A stretch of 64,000 bases of DNA, taken from Rhynchospora pubera (lineage: Eukaryota > Streptophyta > Magnoliopsida > Poales > Cyperaceae). The notes below the pieces were generated by a model that worked only from the letters and a program-made list of their open reading frames with translations, was not told the origin of the DNA and ran no database searches. Location: assembly GCA_028095005.1 (NCBI GenBank), contig CM051459.1, forward strand, positions 118,827,431-118,891,430, given 5' to 3'. A program made the translations under genes and the position numbers. This document shows, piece by piece, positions 33,528 to 44,275 of this stretch; position 1 is the first letter of the stretch; each line of letters opens with the position of its first letter.

Positions 33528-33686
33528 TCGCGCGACACCCGGTGTAGCGTACCCACGAGCCGTCTAATCTTGATCGAACGATTCATTTTTTACGAGCCTA
33601 TCAATATGGTTACATGCAGGAGCTCCCTTTATCCATCTGATCTTGAACAGACGACCAGGGGCTGCGCTACACCAGGTGTCGCGCGA
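33528..33686. mobile_element. G/C-rich MITE downstream of gene 5
   Basis: 22-bp inverted ends with one mismatch: TCGCGCGACACCCGGTGTAG at 33528 and CTACACCAGGTGTCGCGCGA ending at 33686. The interior has the same GCCGTCTAATCTTGATC ... ATTTTTTACG stretch as 31196-31357. Confidence 0.82.
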
Positions 33687-33796
33687 ACCTGATTTCAATT
33701 TGCACATGGGTGCCTACAAATTGGGAGGTACACAAGGAACATAGAAAAACGAAATTTGTTATTGGGGAGCAATATCGGTGATTCTATACTATATTT

Positions 33797-33815
33797 TTAT
33801 TTTTATTTATTTATT

Positions 33816-33850
<35 letters not shown>

Positions 33851-33853
33851 ATT
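33797..33853. repeat. (TTTA)n/(TTA)n microsatellite
   Basis: A run of TTTA units passes into a run of about ten TTA units. Confidence 0.9.
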
Positions 33854-34329
33854 TTAAAGAGTTCAACGCCCATTGGCTACTTTGGTTTTTTGTCAAAGCC
33901 GAAGGAAAAGTAAAATGTCAGCGCCTACAATTGTCCAAATGAAATTATGTAGTATTGATGTTAACTGAACAATGGAGATAATTATATACCATGACCACAA
34001 ATCTATTCAAGAAATAAATTGACAAATTGGGACGAGTTTACGTGTTTCGAAATCGCCACCAATACTCTAAACTAAAGATGTGTTTATTTACCTAACCAGA
34101 TGTGACCGTCAAGTGCTTGGTCCATGGATGCCAAATTTGTTCGCTACTAATTTTGTTTGTGGTAGATTGGATATTTCCGGAAAACAACAAAGGTAGACTT
34201 TCAGTCGTAACCCTCTAAAATACTAAAACAGCATATGTATTCTTTTGGAAGTGAAAATGTCATACTATCCACCTTGAAAGAACTTATTTTTTAGATGTAA
34301 CTTTACTACACATTACTCAAACTAAAATT
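33854..34329. other. Intergenic DNA
   Basis: AT-rich, nothing recognised. Confidence 0.5.
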
Positions 34330-35025
34330 AAGTTTGGTTAGAGGTGAAGTTAGTGAAGTTAGTAGTTGAAGTTAGTCATTTTGAAGTTAGTGGTTAGAAT
34401 TAGTGAAGTTAGAGATTGTAGAAAGTTAGTGCTAACTTGAGGTTAGAAAATATTATTTGGTGTGGTATGTTGGAGTTAGAGATTGAAGAAAATAATAAAA
34501 TACTAGTTTATTTATTACTATTTTATAATTATAATTATTTTACCATTTACATCATGATTACCAAATTATAAATATAATAATAATAATAATAATAATAATT
34601 ATTATTATTATTATTATTACATTTTTTTATAAATTATAATTATCATTAATTATAGTATATTTATTGTTGTATTTTATTATAAATTCAAATCAACGATATA
34701 ATTATTACTAAATAATAATAATAATTAGTACTGTAATAATTTTATGAAAAATAATAACAAAAACAATAACTAGAATTAATAAGTATAATTAATATTAATA
34801 TTATAGTTATTAATTAATAATAATAATTATCACAAATTCTTTTTTATTAATTTTTTAAGTTAGTCATGACAACAAATTTCTCTAATTCAACATTTTGTCA
34901 AGTTAGATAAGTAGAGTGAAGGTAGTGCTAACATCACTAACTTTAAGGATGTTTGGTTGTATGAGGTTTGAAAGTTAGAGCTCTAACTTGAATTTAGTAC
35001 TAACTTGGCTCAACCAAACATGGCC
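34330..35025. mobile_element. Probable AT-rich foldback element
   Basis: GTTTGGTTAGAGGTGAAGTTAG on the left mirrors 'CTAACTTGGCTCAACCAAAC' on the right. The flanks of the interior carry repeated GAAGTTAG / CTAACTT motifs, and the middle is (AAT)n/(ATT)n palindromic DNA near 34575-34620. Superfamily and exact ends are uncertain. Confidence 0.5.
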
Positions 35026-36359
35026 AAGAGTTAGATTAGATTGAGTTTATAGTAAATTTGGGAATTGATTACATGTTTCTAAATCTTACATTAAATATGA
35101 ATATGGCTAGGATTTTTCCTACGAGCTAAATATTAACGTCGAGCCAGTTTGTCAGCATTTCCAAGTTCCAACTAGGTCTACTGGTCTGGTCTAATGCTAC
35201 TGAGCAATATGACATGATCTCAAATCATTTACTAAATTGTATATAGTTTCTTATTCGACTTGTCATAACCTTTTACTCATTAGTCCAAAGCTGATAAATG
35301 TTACAAATTGACGAAATAGACAAACTTTTATATCATCCCTATATTCAAATAATATAAGCAGTCTATTTACTTTTTTTGTGTAAATCACCCTTCCCAAAAT
35401 AAAAATATTCTCCCTATCCTTCTTAAGTAGATTCATTTTTAAATATCAATTATATTATAAATTCATTAATCCATATGAATTATATTATTATCAAAATTTT
35501 TAAAACGAAAGATTTAGGAAATATCATATTTTGTTTGCTGGATTATTCTTAATTTAAGTTAGAAGAAGATATATTAGAAAAGATTTTTTTTGGTCAAATT
35601 AGTAGTTGAGATCAAAGTTTTCTTTCAATTAACCCAAATACTATTGAATTTGATGCAAATGTAATTTCTTAAAGTTTTGGATGGGAAAAGAGAGTTTTGA
35701 GCATGAGAAGAGTGAATGCATCATTTTCCAATTTTGCGAGGACACGTATGTAATATTTAGAGAGGTAAGAGTGTGTTAAGGACATTTCACCAAAAAAAAA
35801 TAATGGTGGTTGGTAATATTCGTTGTCAGTGAGTTACAACTTGCATGATTCATCGCTTGAGATGGATTTGATCTATTGTTCCAAACTTTCCAATTGTCAA
35901 TTGACAATCCTAAAATTTTCCAAATCTGTCTTTTCTTCGGCCCAAAATGGGTAGTTACCAGTTAACACCAAGGTACATATGGCCCGGAGAACAGGCTAAA
36001 CTTGCGCATATTAACACGGAATAGTTTGAAAATGAACATAAGACTAGACTACGCCTGCTCTTCAATTCAAGTTTTTGTATCTTTATTTTTACATATAAAC
36101 GCAGCAATAGAAAAGACATAAACTTCCAATTCAGATAAAAAAAAAGTTACACTCCTTTAATTTCAAAAATATGAATCATTAATTTTGTTAATCTAATATG
36201 ATCTGCGGTTCAGATTTAAATATCAGATTAATAGTCAACGTAATAGTCAACGTTTTATTAGTAACCTGCCTGGACGTTGGGTGGTAACGCTGTTGTTTTA
36301 TTCGCTTTAACATGACAAGAGCTCGATTCCGCGAGCACCAATTTTTTTTTCATTTTCCC
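35026..36359. other. Intergenic DNA
   Basis: AT-rich. It may contain the unlocated 5' end of the Helitron whose 3' end is at 39667. Confidence 0.45.
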
Positions 36360-36591
36360 TGCCTCCACTGCTTACCTTGCAACGCACCGGAACCATAAAT
36401 GGAATTTCTTATATCGCTCAAGCTGAAAAAAACCCTAGTGGGGGAGGCCGGCCGCCCGCGTCCACGCCTTCCCCTTATTTTTGTGACCATCCTCTCTCCT
36501 TCTACTCCTCATCAGGTCATCCCCTCCTGATCTCACCCTTTTATTTTTCTTTCTCCATCCGTCAGAGCTGAGGAAATAGTGCTTGATCTCT

Positions 36592-36747
36592 ATGTCTATG
36601 GCTTGCTTCTTCTCTCGAACTAACAACGATCCAGTAGAGGTTGAAGGTGTCAGAGAGAGCAATTGTAAAGAGAAGGTGGTCACTTGGTTTGCCTTGGCCT
36701 CCTCCCTTGCCTGCGACATCAAGTTGCTCCCGCAAAGACAAAGTTGA
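36592..36747 (+). pseudogene. Exon-like open frame in the putative Helitron
   Basis: An ATG-initiated 51-residue frame beginning MSMACFFSRTNNDPVEVEG and ending LLPQRQS. It sits after a C/T-rich 5' UTR-like tract (36440-36560) and before a plausible CAG|GTTCGCC splice region at 36775-36783. I do not recognise the protein. It could be a captured first exon or chance. Confidence 0.35.
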
Positions 36748-37622
36748 TCACCAAACCCGAATCCTTTCTTCACCAGGTTCGCCTTTTCTGATTAATTGCA
36801 CGATTGTTTAAATTTCAGTTTCAATTTTGTATCTTTGCTCTTATCTTCTTCTTTCAATTTGATTTATCATTCTGTGCTTATATGCAGTGGATTCAAGTCT
36901 AGAGGGGGCAACAAAAAAGTTCGGCACAAAGAAGAAAAGAAGATATAAGGTTAGCCATCAATCTCTCTATTCAACCAGTTTGTTTGATTTCTCTATATAA
37001 GGTTAGCATCAATACTTATACATGTTTCCATACTTCAATTGAAGTCCATGTTTCTCTAGATTTGTATTGGTTGTGCTTTGGTCTGTTTGAAATTGTTATG
37101 GAACGTACATGATATTGTATATATGTTTATTTGAATGCTTTATAAAATTTGTTGTACTTTGTCAATTAGACCATAATATCAGTCTCTGGGTATGCATTTT
37201 CTATATTCATTGACATGCAAATCTCAAATTTCTAACATACTATATTCCATTTCTTACATATAGAGCGATCCAGAGGCAAGTGATAGGATTTGAGTGATGT
37301 TAGTCAATTATACGATAAATATCGGTCTCTAGGTATGCAATTTCCATAATAGCATATCAATTATGTTTCTGAGCTTTAAAAATTGTTAATTTTTCAGTCC
37401 AGTATACCACTCTAGCTTTTTGTATGTATCAATTCTAACATTTGTTTATATATGAAAATAACCACTGATCAAGGGTCAATTACCAAATGAAGAATGATCT
37501 CAATCTCTAAGTTGTAATATTGAGAATTTCAGATTGAATTTTCTTTGTTTGATCTTGCTGGTGCCACACACTCTTATACTCTATTGATTATTATTTTTTT
37601 AATTTTAAAACTTTTTAGTATT

Positions 37623-37715
37623 GCAGTGACAAGTGTTCAGTTCAACCCTGTCAATGATAATAAATTTGTAAGCAGTTCAATAGATCGTAAAGTTCGTCTA
37701 TGGCAAATTTTTTAA
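37623..37715 (+). pseudogene. WD40-repeat gene fragment
   Basis: After an intron-like acceptor (TATTGCAG) the frame reads AVTSVQFNPVNDNKFVSSSI then DRKVRLWQIF and stops. 'FNP...FVSSSIDRKVRLW' is a clear WD40 blade (the Asp-x-x-hydrophobic-x-Trp end). It resembles the plant WD40 proteins that read VTCVQFNP..D..YFISGS.D.KVRIW. Just beyond, VDGYHTVTSVC in another frame could be the next part of the same family. Stops and frame changes make it a relic. Confidence 0.65.
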
Positions 37716-38155
37716 AATTGTGATTTTGATGGGGTTGATGGCTATCACACGGTCACCTCTGTCTGTTAAAGGTAATTGAAAACAATCAACAGCCACTATT
37801 TTATCTGTTCAGTGCATTTTGCTGATATACTCCTGAATATTCCTCACATGGATTTATTGTTGACTGTTTTAATGGAACTTGTTGGTTCTATGATATTCAA
37901 TGTATTTACAATTATGTTTCTTGGTACAACTGTGAATGTATATCCAAAATATGAAAATAAAATGTCTAAAGAAAAATTTCATGTTTTTTTTTTCCTGCGA
38001 TAAACTTGTTCCTGTGAGTTTCTTTACCCGTCCTTTCTCTCTACAATTATTAACTTTGTTTATTGCTGCTTGACTGATTGTTGCAGCCAAATATGGTGGA
38101 TCAGTGAATTTGGTCTTCCTCTTGCTTCATCTTCCGCGTCAGCGAACTGCACGTA

Positions 38156-38201
38156 ATGGACGAGACTGCCTCTATCTCTCAACCTGACCCGAATTCTAAT
38201 G
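38156..38201 (+). pseudogene. First-exon-like fragment with splice donor
   Basis: A short ATG frame (MDETASISQPDPNSNG) runs straight into GGTGAGAT, a consensus-like splice donor, and is preceded by UTR-like sequence. Origin unknown. Listed because it is a third gene-like piece in the same element. Confidence 0.35.
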
Positions 38202-38470
38202 GTGAGATATGCTGATCGAGGATTATGGCATTGGTAAATTGAAATTTCTCTACCAATTTAATGGAAATGAGTTTTGTTTGGAGTGTAAATCCACTATTGG
38301 TGTTGAATTCGCCACCAAAATTCTTCAAGTCTTGTTACTTTCTGTTTTTTTTTATTTTTTTTTATTTTAAAAGTAGATGTAATATTAGAAAATGAAGAGG
38401 TAACAAATTCTGAAATGTTTGGCAAAAAAATATAGTATTTTAAGTAAGTGCAAATATATTAAAGATCTAA

Positions 38471-38627
38471 GGCTCCGTTTGGATAGGTGTGGGAAGAAGA
38501 GAAGAAGGAAAGAAGTGGGAAGAAGTATTGGGAAGTGTGTAACTTTGTGAAGAGTTTGATTGTTTATAATTTTTTTTTCTTCTTCTTCCTTCTTCTTCTT
38601 ATTTCTTCCAACGATCCAAACGCACCC
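38471..38627. mobile_element. Tourist-like MITE, copy 3
   Basis: It starts GGCTCCGTTTGGATAGG and ends GATCCAAACGCACCC. A 3-bp duplication TAA, the classic Tourist target, lies at 38468-38470 and 38628-38630. It is nested in the putative Helitron. Confidence 0.85.
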
Positions 38628-39638
38628 TAAGGAATACGTGGAACAATGAGCATTTGGGTAATGTAGTCGGCGACATAATTCATAAAGATTGAATGGTTGA
38701 ATTGTAATTCATAAAAACATCAAGGTTTAAATGTAAAGTTTTTGTTCTGTCAAATGTAAAAGTCCTTGCCGTATCATTTGCTAATTTCTGATTTATTAAT
38801 TTGAATTGAGCAATGATAATCAAACTTGGGTAGTTTGTGTAGTTAGTTATCTGACTCGCCATCTTTTGCTATTGCTTAATTTTTGTGTATTAGAAAAAGT
38901 CATAATTTTCAGTATGCCAGCTAGCAAGATAGGTGTTATATACTAAGAGGCAAAAAAATGTGCTAGCAGGATAGATGGTACTAAGGCCGAGTGCTCTTTT
39001 ACAATTTTTGTTTTGTTTGGTTGGTCCATTATTGTTGGCTTTTTGATATTTTCGTAGTACTGCAGTATAGTTTTTCAATATTGATAATCATGTATTGACC
39101 AAAACTATTTATATGTAAAGTAAAAATGTGTACGTGAGCACTGATGACACTGCAGCTCTATGTTCATCTTTCTTATTTAATTCCAATTATTTCTTTCCTT
39201 ATTCTTCGCTTGAGCATTATTTTTCTAGCACCCACTGGAATTCTATTGTTGATATCTTTATTTCCTTTTTGCTAGAAACGAATAAAATGTATTTATTGAA
39301 ATAAAAACTTTTTTCTTTTTAATTTTCTCTTTCTGGTATTCATTTGTAAAATAATAAATTATGAATGTAAAGCTATTTTATTGAAAGATGAAAGACAGAA
39401 AAATGTTTGAACAATGTAGAATATAAAATATTTTTCATTTTAGTTAGCAATGTAAACGTTGCTTTAATATATATTTCTATTTTATTGCTTTGCAACGAGA
39501 GTTATGATTGAATTTGGAATAGGAATCTTTCCCATCCATGTTATAATTGAGTTGCTTATGACTTGTACGATTTATTACTTTGGTAGTTTGGTTCAATTTG
39601 TGCATTATGTGTAACAATATTATTTCAAATAAAAATTT

Positions 39639-39667
39639 GCCCACACATTGGGTGGGCGCTTTCGCTA
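39639..39667 (+). other. Helitron-type 3' terminus
   Basis: Six-base-pair hairpin GCCCAC (39639-39644) with GTGGGC (39652-39657), then GCTTTCG-CTAG ending at 39667, followed by T. This is the layout of plant Helitron 3' ends. Confidence 0.65.
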
Positions 39668-39684
39668 GTATCCTATAAAGAAAG

Positions 39685-39942
39685 TAAATTGATTACTACC
39701 ATATAATTTTGTCGTCTCCTACTATCATTTGAACAAATGAACACATAAAATAAACAATATGAACATATAAAACAGACAAGGTGAACATATATATGATCAA
39801 AGTAAATACATACAAACAAATAAGTTGAGCATGCATATAAAAATCTGAACAAGAGATCTTAAAATTAATTTTTCTTGTATGTGTTCACTTTGATCATCGA
39901 TATGTTCATCTTGCCTTTTTTATATATTCAATTTGTTCAAGT
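39685..39942. mobile_element. MITE of the 'GTGAACACATACAAACAAATAAG' family, copy 4
   Basis: Starts near AAATTGATTACTACCAT and carries the same AAATGAACACATAAAATAAAC / GTGTTCACTTTGATCAT inverted blocks as copies 1-3. The right end is worn. Confidence 0.65.
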
Positions 39943-42000
39943 GATGAATTTTTTTTTCTTTTTATTTTTTCACTGAAAAATTGAAACCTGGATCTCGGCC
40001 GTCAGAAACAAATTTGACAACGATGATAGCTAGTCATGTAACAGGGATTGTCTCCTCCCCAATTTGTCCATAATTAAAATCTCATGACCATTATCAAGTG
40101 TTTTTTTACAACAACAAACAAGTAAATTACATATAAAATTGAACTAAATTATTCGATTAAAAATTTTGTAACCAGTCTTACCGTAGACTCTTAAAAAACG
40201 CGTATAACTAGAGATGATACCAATAATAGCGTATAATGTAGGATATTTTAAAAAAAAGTCATGAACACTGGTCAACTAGGTTACCCCGGTACTTTGGAAC
40301 ATCAGCTGTACCCGTATCGGGTACGAACCGGGTACTGGTACCATACTCGGTACAGTCAATGGTGAACGGTTAACATTTAATGTGTTGATATTAGTGTTTA
40401 TGTCATTTATTTGTGCAAACTCCAAATTTATGTCATTTATTTGTGTAAATTCAAGTCTTAACTACACAAAATTATGTTATACACATTATATTTTATTTGC
40501 GAATAGAAGTAAATCTACAGTTTTATTGATTGTTCCGCATTTCACAATGTTAAAACTATTATTAAAAATATTTCAATTTGTGGCCAAAATGCAGAACTAC
40601 AAATGCAAATTATAGAGATTTTCAAAACTGTATATTATGAATTCTGAGATGTTGGAATTTGGAATTCTAAAATATACAGATTCAACTTATCATTATAAAG
40701 CATGTGCCTGTCGAGCCGGCGAATATGCTTCTACTAATTCTTCCTCAGGCTAGTCAAGTGAAACATAAACTTTCAGAGATGATGGAATTCTTACTCTAAT
40801 CACTTATTCACTAATCTCATCACTTTCAGAGAAAATGATATAATCACCTAAAAAAGATCCGTGGGGAGGCGTCTTCTTCTGTTAACTCCACTCATTTTCA
40901 AGTTCCCCAAGGTCAAATTGCCTGAAAACGAATTACGAAGTGAAGAACAACTAAAATGGCAAAACCAATTGTGCAATGAGGCCCTTATCCATAATAAATT
41001 CACGAAGATCGAAATAATTTATGTAATAAAAAAAAAACTAAGAAAATCTTTGGGAAGGTCATATTCAATTGCAATGTATGTTCCAAGGTCAAATTTGCTT
41101 GTTTCAAAGGCCCTTCATAACTTCAAAAATAAAATAAAATAGGCTTAAGGTAGTTAGATCAGGTAGAAGAGGTTCTGCTGTACAGTTACTCTTTTTTTTT
41201 CCTGTTTGTTGTTTCTCTGTATGAATGTTTACTATTAAATGGATGCCTATCTCAGGCAGTTTTCATAAAAATAATAATAATAAAAATAATAAAAATAAAA
41301 TCAAATCAAATAGGCCCTTGATTATTCGTCCGTCATGTCTCGTATTTCTCTCTGACCATTACCTCTTTCATCGCAGGGAAGGACTTTAACCAAATTACTA
41401 AAACATACTTTTTTTCTTTTTTTTTTTTAAAAAGTATATAAAATTGTTTATATTTTAAAATAATTATAAAATTTTATGTCATCCCACAATTTTGTAATAT
41501 TCTTTGGTACTTTCTCACTCTGTCTATACTGCTTTTCGAAATAGCAATTGCGACAGATGGAACGTTTTCTATTTCCCAGGTAACCAGGTTGCTGCTGCCA
41601 GCTGTGGGAAATAACGCAATTACAGAACGTTCCGGTCCTAGATAAGGCCATATCAGGAACTGGTACGAGATGCACACAGAAAGTTGTTCAATGGTTGAAA
41701 CAATGTTAAATTATTTATTTCTCAGTCTATTTATTTTTCCGTTGCAAGATTCCGAGCTTGGATTGGATATTGTTTATCAGTATTTTTCTTTTTTATATCT
41801 TAATATAATTCTAGGCAATATAGGTTTATTACATTGCTTATGCAGCAAGATATATACCATTATCTGATTAATAATTTTTATCTTTTTTAAAAACTTTCTT
41901 TGACATGATTAATTGCTTCTCTATTTTCTGACACAAAATTTGAATTTTGATGGTTTAAAGCGAGTTATAATCTGAACTTGTGGAAGCAACTTAAATGTAT
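39943..42000. other. Intergenic DNA
   Basis: AT-rich. The frame at 40861-41142 starts at GTG and matches no family I know; I treat it as chance. Nothing else recognised. Confidence 0.5.
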
Positions 42001-42009
42001 TATTATTAT

Positions 42010-42445
42010 GAGCAAGGTTCTAGTGCCATAAGTTTTTGGTGCTACAAATGTCACAATTTCTCTTTTTCAGTAATATTTCAAAATTTAAAAATTTAATTTT
42101 CGAGTCCAAACCATTAATCTTATTCAATTTTATGAGTGATGCATTTTTATATAATTTTTATAAATTTTGGAGTTTATTTGATATTTGATCAAGAGGCTAA
42201 CACATGAACGTATTAAAATTAATCTATTATAATTAACAAGATTCGTTCATTTTTTTGGCCTCTTGATCAAATATCAATTAAACTCCAAAATTTATAAAAT
42301 TTATATAGAAATGTATCATTCGTAAAATTGAACAAGATCAACGATTTGGATTCGAAAATTAAATTTTTAAATTTTAAAATATTAATCAAAAAGAGAAGTT
42401 GTGACATTTGTGGCACTAAAAACTTGTGTCACTAGAACAGTGCTC
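42010..42445. mobile_element. Near-perfect palindromic foldback element (436 bp)
   Basis: The left arm GAGCAAGGTTCTAGTG... and right arm ...CACTAGAACAGTGCTC are complementary for about 200 bp each, with a short centre near 42215-42235. A 9-bp duplication TATTATTAT lies at 42001-42009 and 42446-42454. It suggests a Mutator-like insertion, but the repeat is low in complexity. No coding sequence. Confidence 0.8.
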
Positions 42446-42454
42446 TATTATTAT

Positions 42455-43050
42455 ATTAAATAGTTATAGCTATAAAAATAGCAAGTTTGTGTGCTTCAAG
42501 GTCAAAGTCACCAAGCCATGTCGCTCTCTATATATGAATATATATCCATTATTTGTCTTATAGAAAGACATAATTTATGTGACTCTTTATCTTGGAACTT
42601 TCTTGGAGGCGTGCATGAAACTCAAGAGTGAAGTCAAGATAGTTCTGACAAATTAGAGAAGTAAAATCTGATCAATAAACAGAATATCCGTTACAATAAA
42701 GTTCTAAAATAAGTAAATAGTTAAGCCAAATGCCTTGCCAATAGAAAAGGGAAATGAACAATTATTATAAGAATGGACATCTTAACTTAATAATATATAT
42801 ATTTCTCTATAAGTTAATTTTCAACTTATATAATTTGGGAAATACATCGTGTCGCCGGAGATATATATTGTAAATGTAATAAACTAGAGATTACAGAACA
42901 AACATTATTAAAGGACTACAAAACAAATAATTTGCTTTCAATTATTTTTGGCAAAGCCGAAAAACAATCATATAAATTCAAAGCACACTAAACAAATCAA
43001 TTACTTCATTTCAAATGAGCATTTACAAGAGAAACATAAATAAAGTTGGG
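42455..43050. other. 3' flank of gene 6 (minus strand) and intergenic DNA
   Basis: AT-rich sequence between a foldback element and the stop codon of gene 6. Nothing else recognised. Confidence 0.5.
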
Positions 43051-43581
43051 CTAAACTGGTGGAGCAGGTTGCTCCGATGACAGCTCTCCTGTTTTAACAT
43101 CAGCACGACACATTGGACTGGTCGAGTGTGATCCAAGCCACTTGTCAATACACTTCACATGGAACACATGCTTGCACATCGGAAGCTGTCTCACCATCTC
43201 CCCTTCCTTCACCGTGGCAATACAAACAGCACACTGCAACCAACCAACACCTTCATCACTGCCATTTAAGTCATTTCTGCTGTTTCGTTGGTATGCAAAA
43301 CTAGGTATTTCGGCTAAATCAGATGGACTTGGACCATTCTCAGCGGGAGGGCTCTCCTCAACTGGCTCAGCCTCTGGTGGAGCTGAGTGATAATAGTACC
43401 AGGTGAAGCCAATCGTGAAGAGCAGGATAACAACGGTGCCGACAGCGGCCCACACTCGGTTGACAAATAAGCACAAAACAATTATAACAGCAATGACCGC
43501 GCTCCATATCAGAAAGAGCTTACTGCATCGCTCTGATCTGGCGTCACTCGGCCGTCTTGGCCTAAAATGTACTTCAAACAT
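43051..43581 (-). CDS. ATL-like RING-H2 protein, gene 6, with a lost zinc ligand
   Basis: A 176-residue intronless frame, closest to gene 7. It starts MFEVHFRPRRPSDARSERC, shared almost fully with gene 7, followed by two helices at about 22-40 and 44-64, an acidic Pro/Glu linker, the GPSPSDLAEIPSFAY motif and a RING at Cys117-Cys158. The seventh zinc ligand is Ser155 (AGT) instead of Cys: the usual S-T-C-P-M-C reads S-T-S-P-M-C. One base change from TGT would explain it. The other seven ligands and CIDKWL are intact. The tail ADVKTGELSSEQPAPPV is conserved with gene 7. The Ser probably cripples zinc site 2 and ligase activity, leaving either a recent loss-of-function copy or a non-ubiquitinating decoy. 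The open frame is otherwise clean. Confidence 0.9.
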   Translation of the reverse strand: MFEVHFRPRRPSDARSERCSKLFLIWSAVIAVIIVLCLFVNRVWAAVGTVVILLFTIGFTWYYYHSAPPEAEPVEESPPAENGPSPSDLAEIPSFAYQRNSRNDLNGSDEGVGWLQCAVCIATVKEGEMVRQLPMCKHVFHVKCIDKWLGSHSTSPMCRADVKTGELSSEQPAPPV

Positions 43582-43621
43582 GGCAAACGGGATTTGTTTT
43601 GCTTTTAAGGCTTTTCTGGTT

Positions 43622-43634
43622 ATGGCTTTTCAGA
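43622..43634 (-). promoter_or_regulatory. Leader block shared with gene 7
   Basis: ATGGCTTTTCAGA (plus strand) also occurs upstream of gene 7 at 50612-50624. It lies 41 bp from the gene 6 ATG and 77 bp from the gene 7 ATG. Conservation between paralogues, not known function, is the evidence. Confidence 0.45.
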
Positions 43635-43688
43635 AATAAGACAGTTTGACATTTTAGTTTGAATGTAGCTGAATAATTGGGATGATAT

Positions 43689-43699
43689 GTTATCTGACA
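43689..43699 (-). promoter_or_regulatory. Upstream block shared with gene 7
   Basis: GTTATCTGACA (plus strand), also at 50681-50691. The distance to the inner shared block is 55 bp here and 57 bp at gene 7, so order and spacing are kept. On the gene strand it reads TGTCAGATAAC, containing GATAA. Confidence 0.5.
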
Positions 43700-43701
43700 G
43701 T

Positions 43702-43710
43702 AATTTATAT
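43702..43710 (-). promoter_or_regulatory. Possible TATA box of gene 6
   Basis: On the minus strand TATATAAAT lies about 122 bp before the ATG, which would give a leader of roughly 90 bases. Confidence 0.45.
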
Positions 43711-43909
43711 AGTGTTTAGTAGTGTTACTTCATACTTGGGAAGGTAGTATTTAGTGGAGTAGCTTTTGCCAAAATAAGTAATCCAAGTTTGACTTGAATT
43801 AGAATTTACAATGAGTCAACTTTAATTTACGCATTTCTTATTTATTCGTCATTTAGGGATAGAATTGACATTACTTCCAAAGTGATTCTCAGAAGAATTT
43901 AATTGTGTT

Positions 43910-44037
43910 CTTGTATAAAAAAAACCGAGCTTTGCTTTCCTACCTTAAAAGGTATTTTAATTAATCCACTATATGTATTTTGTTTTATCTAATTGCTTTT
44001 TGTTTCAGTTTATTTCATTCTTCAATTATGTATGAGA
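43910..44037. repeat. Direct repeat of 47420-47545
   Basis: Starts CTTGTATAAAA and shares ACCGAGC-TTGCTTTCC, AAAAGGTATTTTAATTAATC and AATTGCTTTTTGTTTCAGTT with 47420-47545 in the same order. It may be a worn relic of the duplication that made genes 6 and 7, or an unrecognised transposon fragment. Confidence 0.7.
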
Positions 44038-44200
44038 TGTTCCTAATAAAAGCTCCGTCCGTTTTTATATTTATTAGTACTTATCGGAAGATTTTTAAAC
44101 GTGAGTGCCTCATACAAGATTGAACATAAACTATTAATTATTACTCGTCATTCATCGTGACACCTTAACTGTTAAGCTATATTAGGCTATTTCATTAATT

Positions 44201-44275
44201 TCCTTGTTTGTTACATAATGCGTGAGCAACATTTTTTATTTCCTTGTTTGTTATATAAGACGTGAGCAACATTGT
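44201..44275. repeat. 40-bp tandem duplication
   Basis: TCCTTGTTTGTTA...GCGTGAGCAACATT occurs at 44201 and again at 44241 with small differences. Confidence 0.75.

Larger units (their letters stand above)
36360..39667 (+). mobile_element. Probable Helitron carrying host gene fragments (5' end not located)
   Basis: The 3' end looks like a plant Helitron: a GCCCAC/GTGGGC hairpin at 39639-39657, then CTAG at 39664-39667 followed by T, with no inverted repeat or target duplication. Upstream lie several unrelated exon-like pieces in the same orientation: an open frame at 36592-36747, a WD40-repeat piece at 37623-37715 and a first-exon-like piece with splice donor at 38156-38201. Capturing several gene pieces is typical of Helitrons. 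The start given is only where gene-like sequence begins; the true 5' TC end was not found. No Rep/helicase is present. Confidence 0.5.

Noticed and set aside
40861..41142. A 93-residue frame in intergenic DNA
   Set aside because: It starts at GTG, is Lys-rich from AT-rich sequence and shows no recognisable domain.
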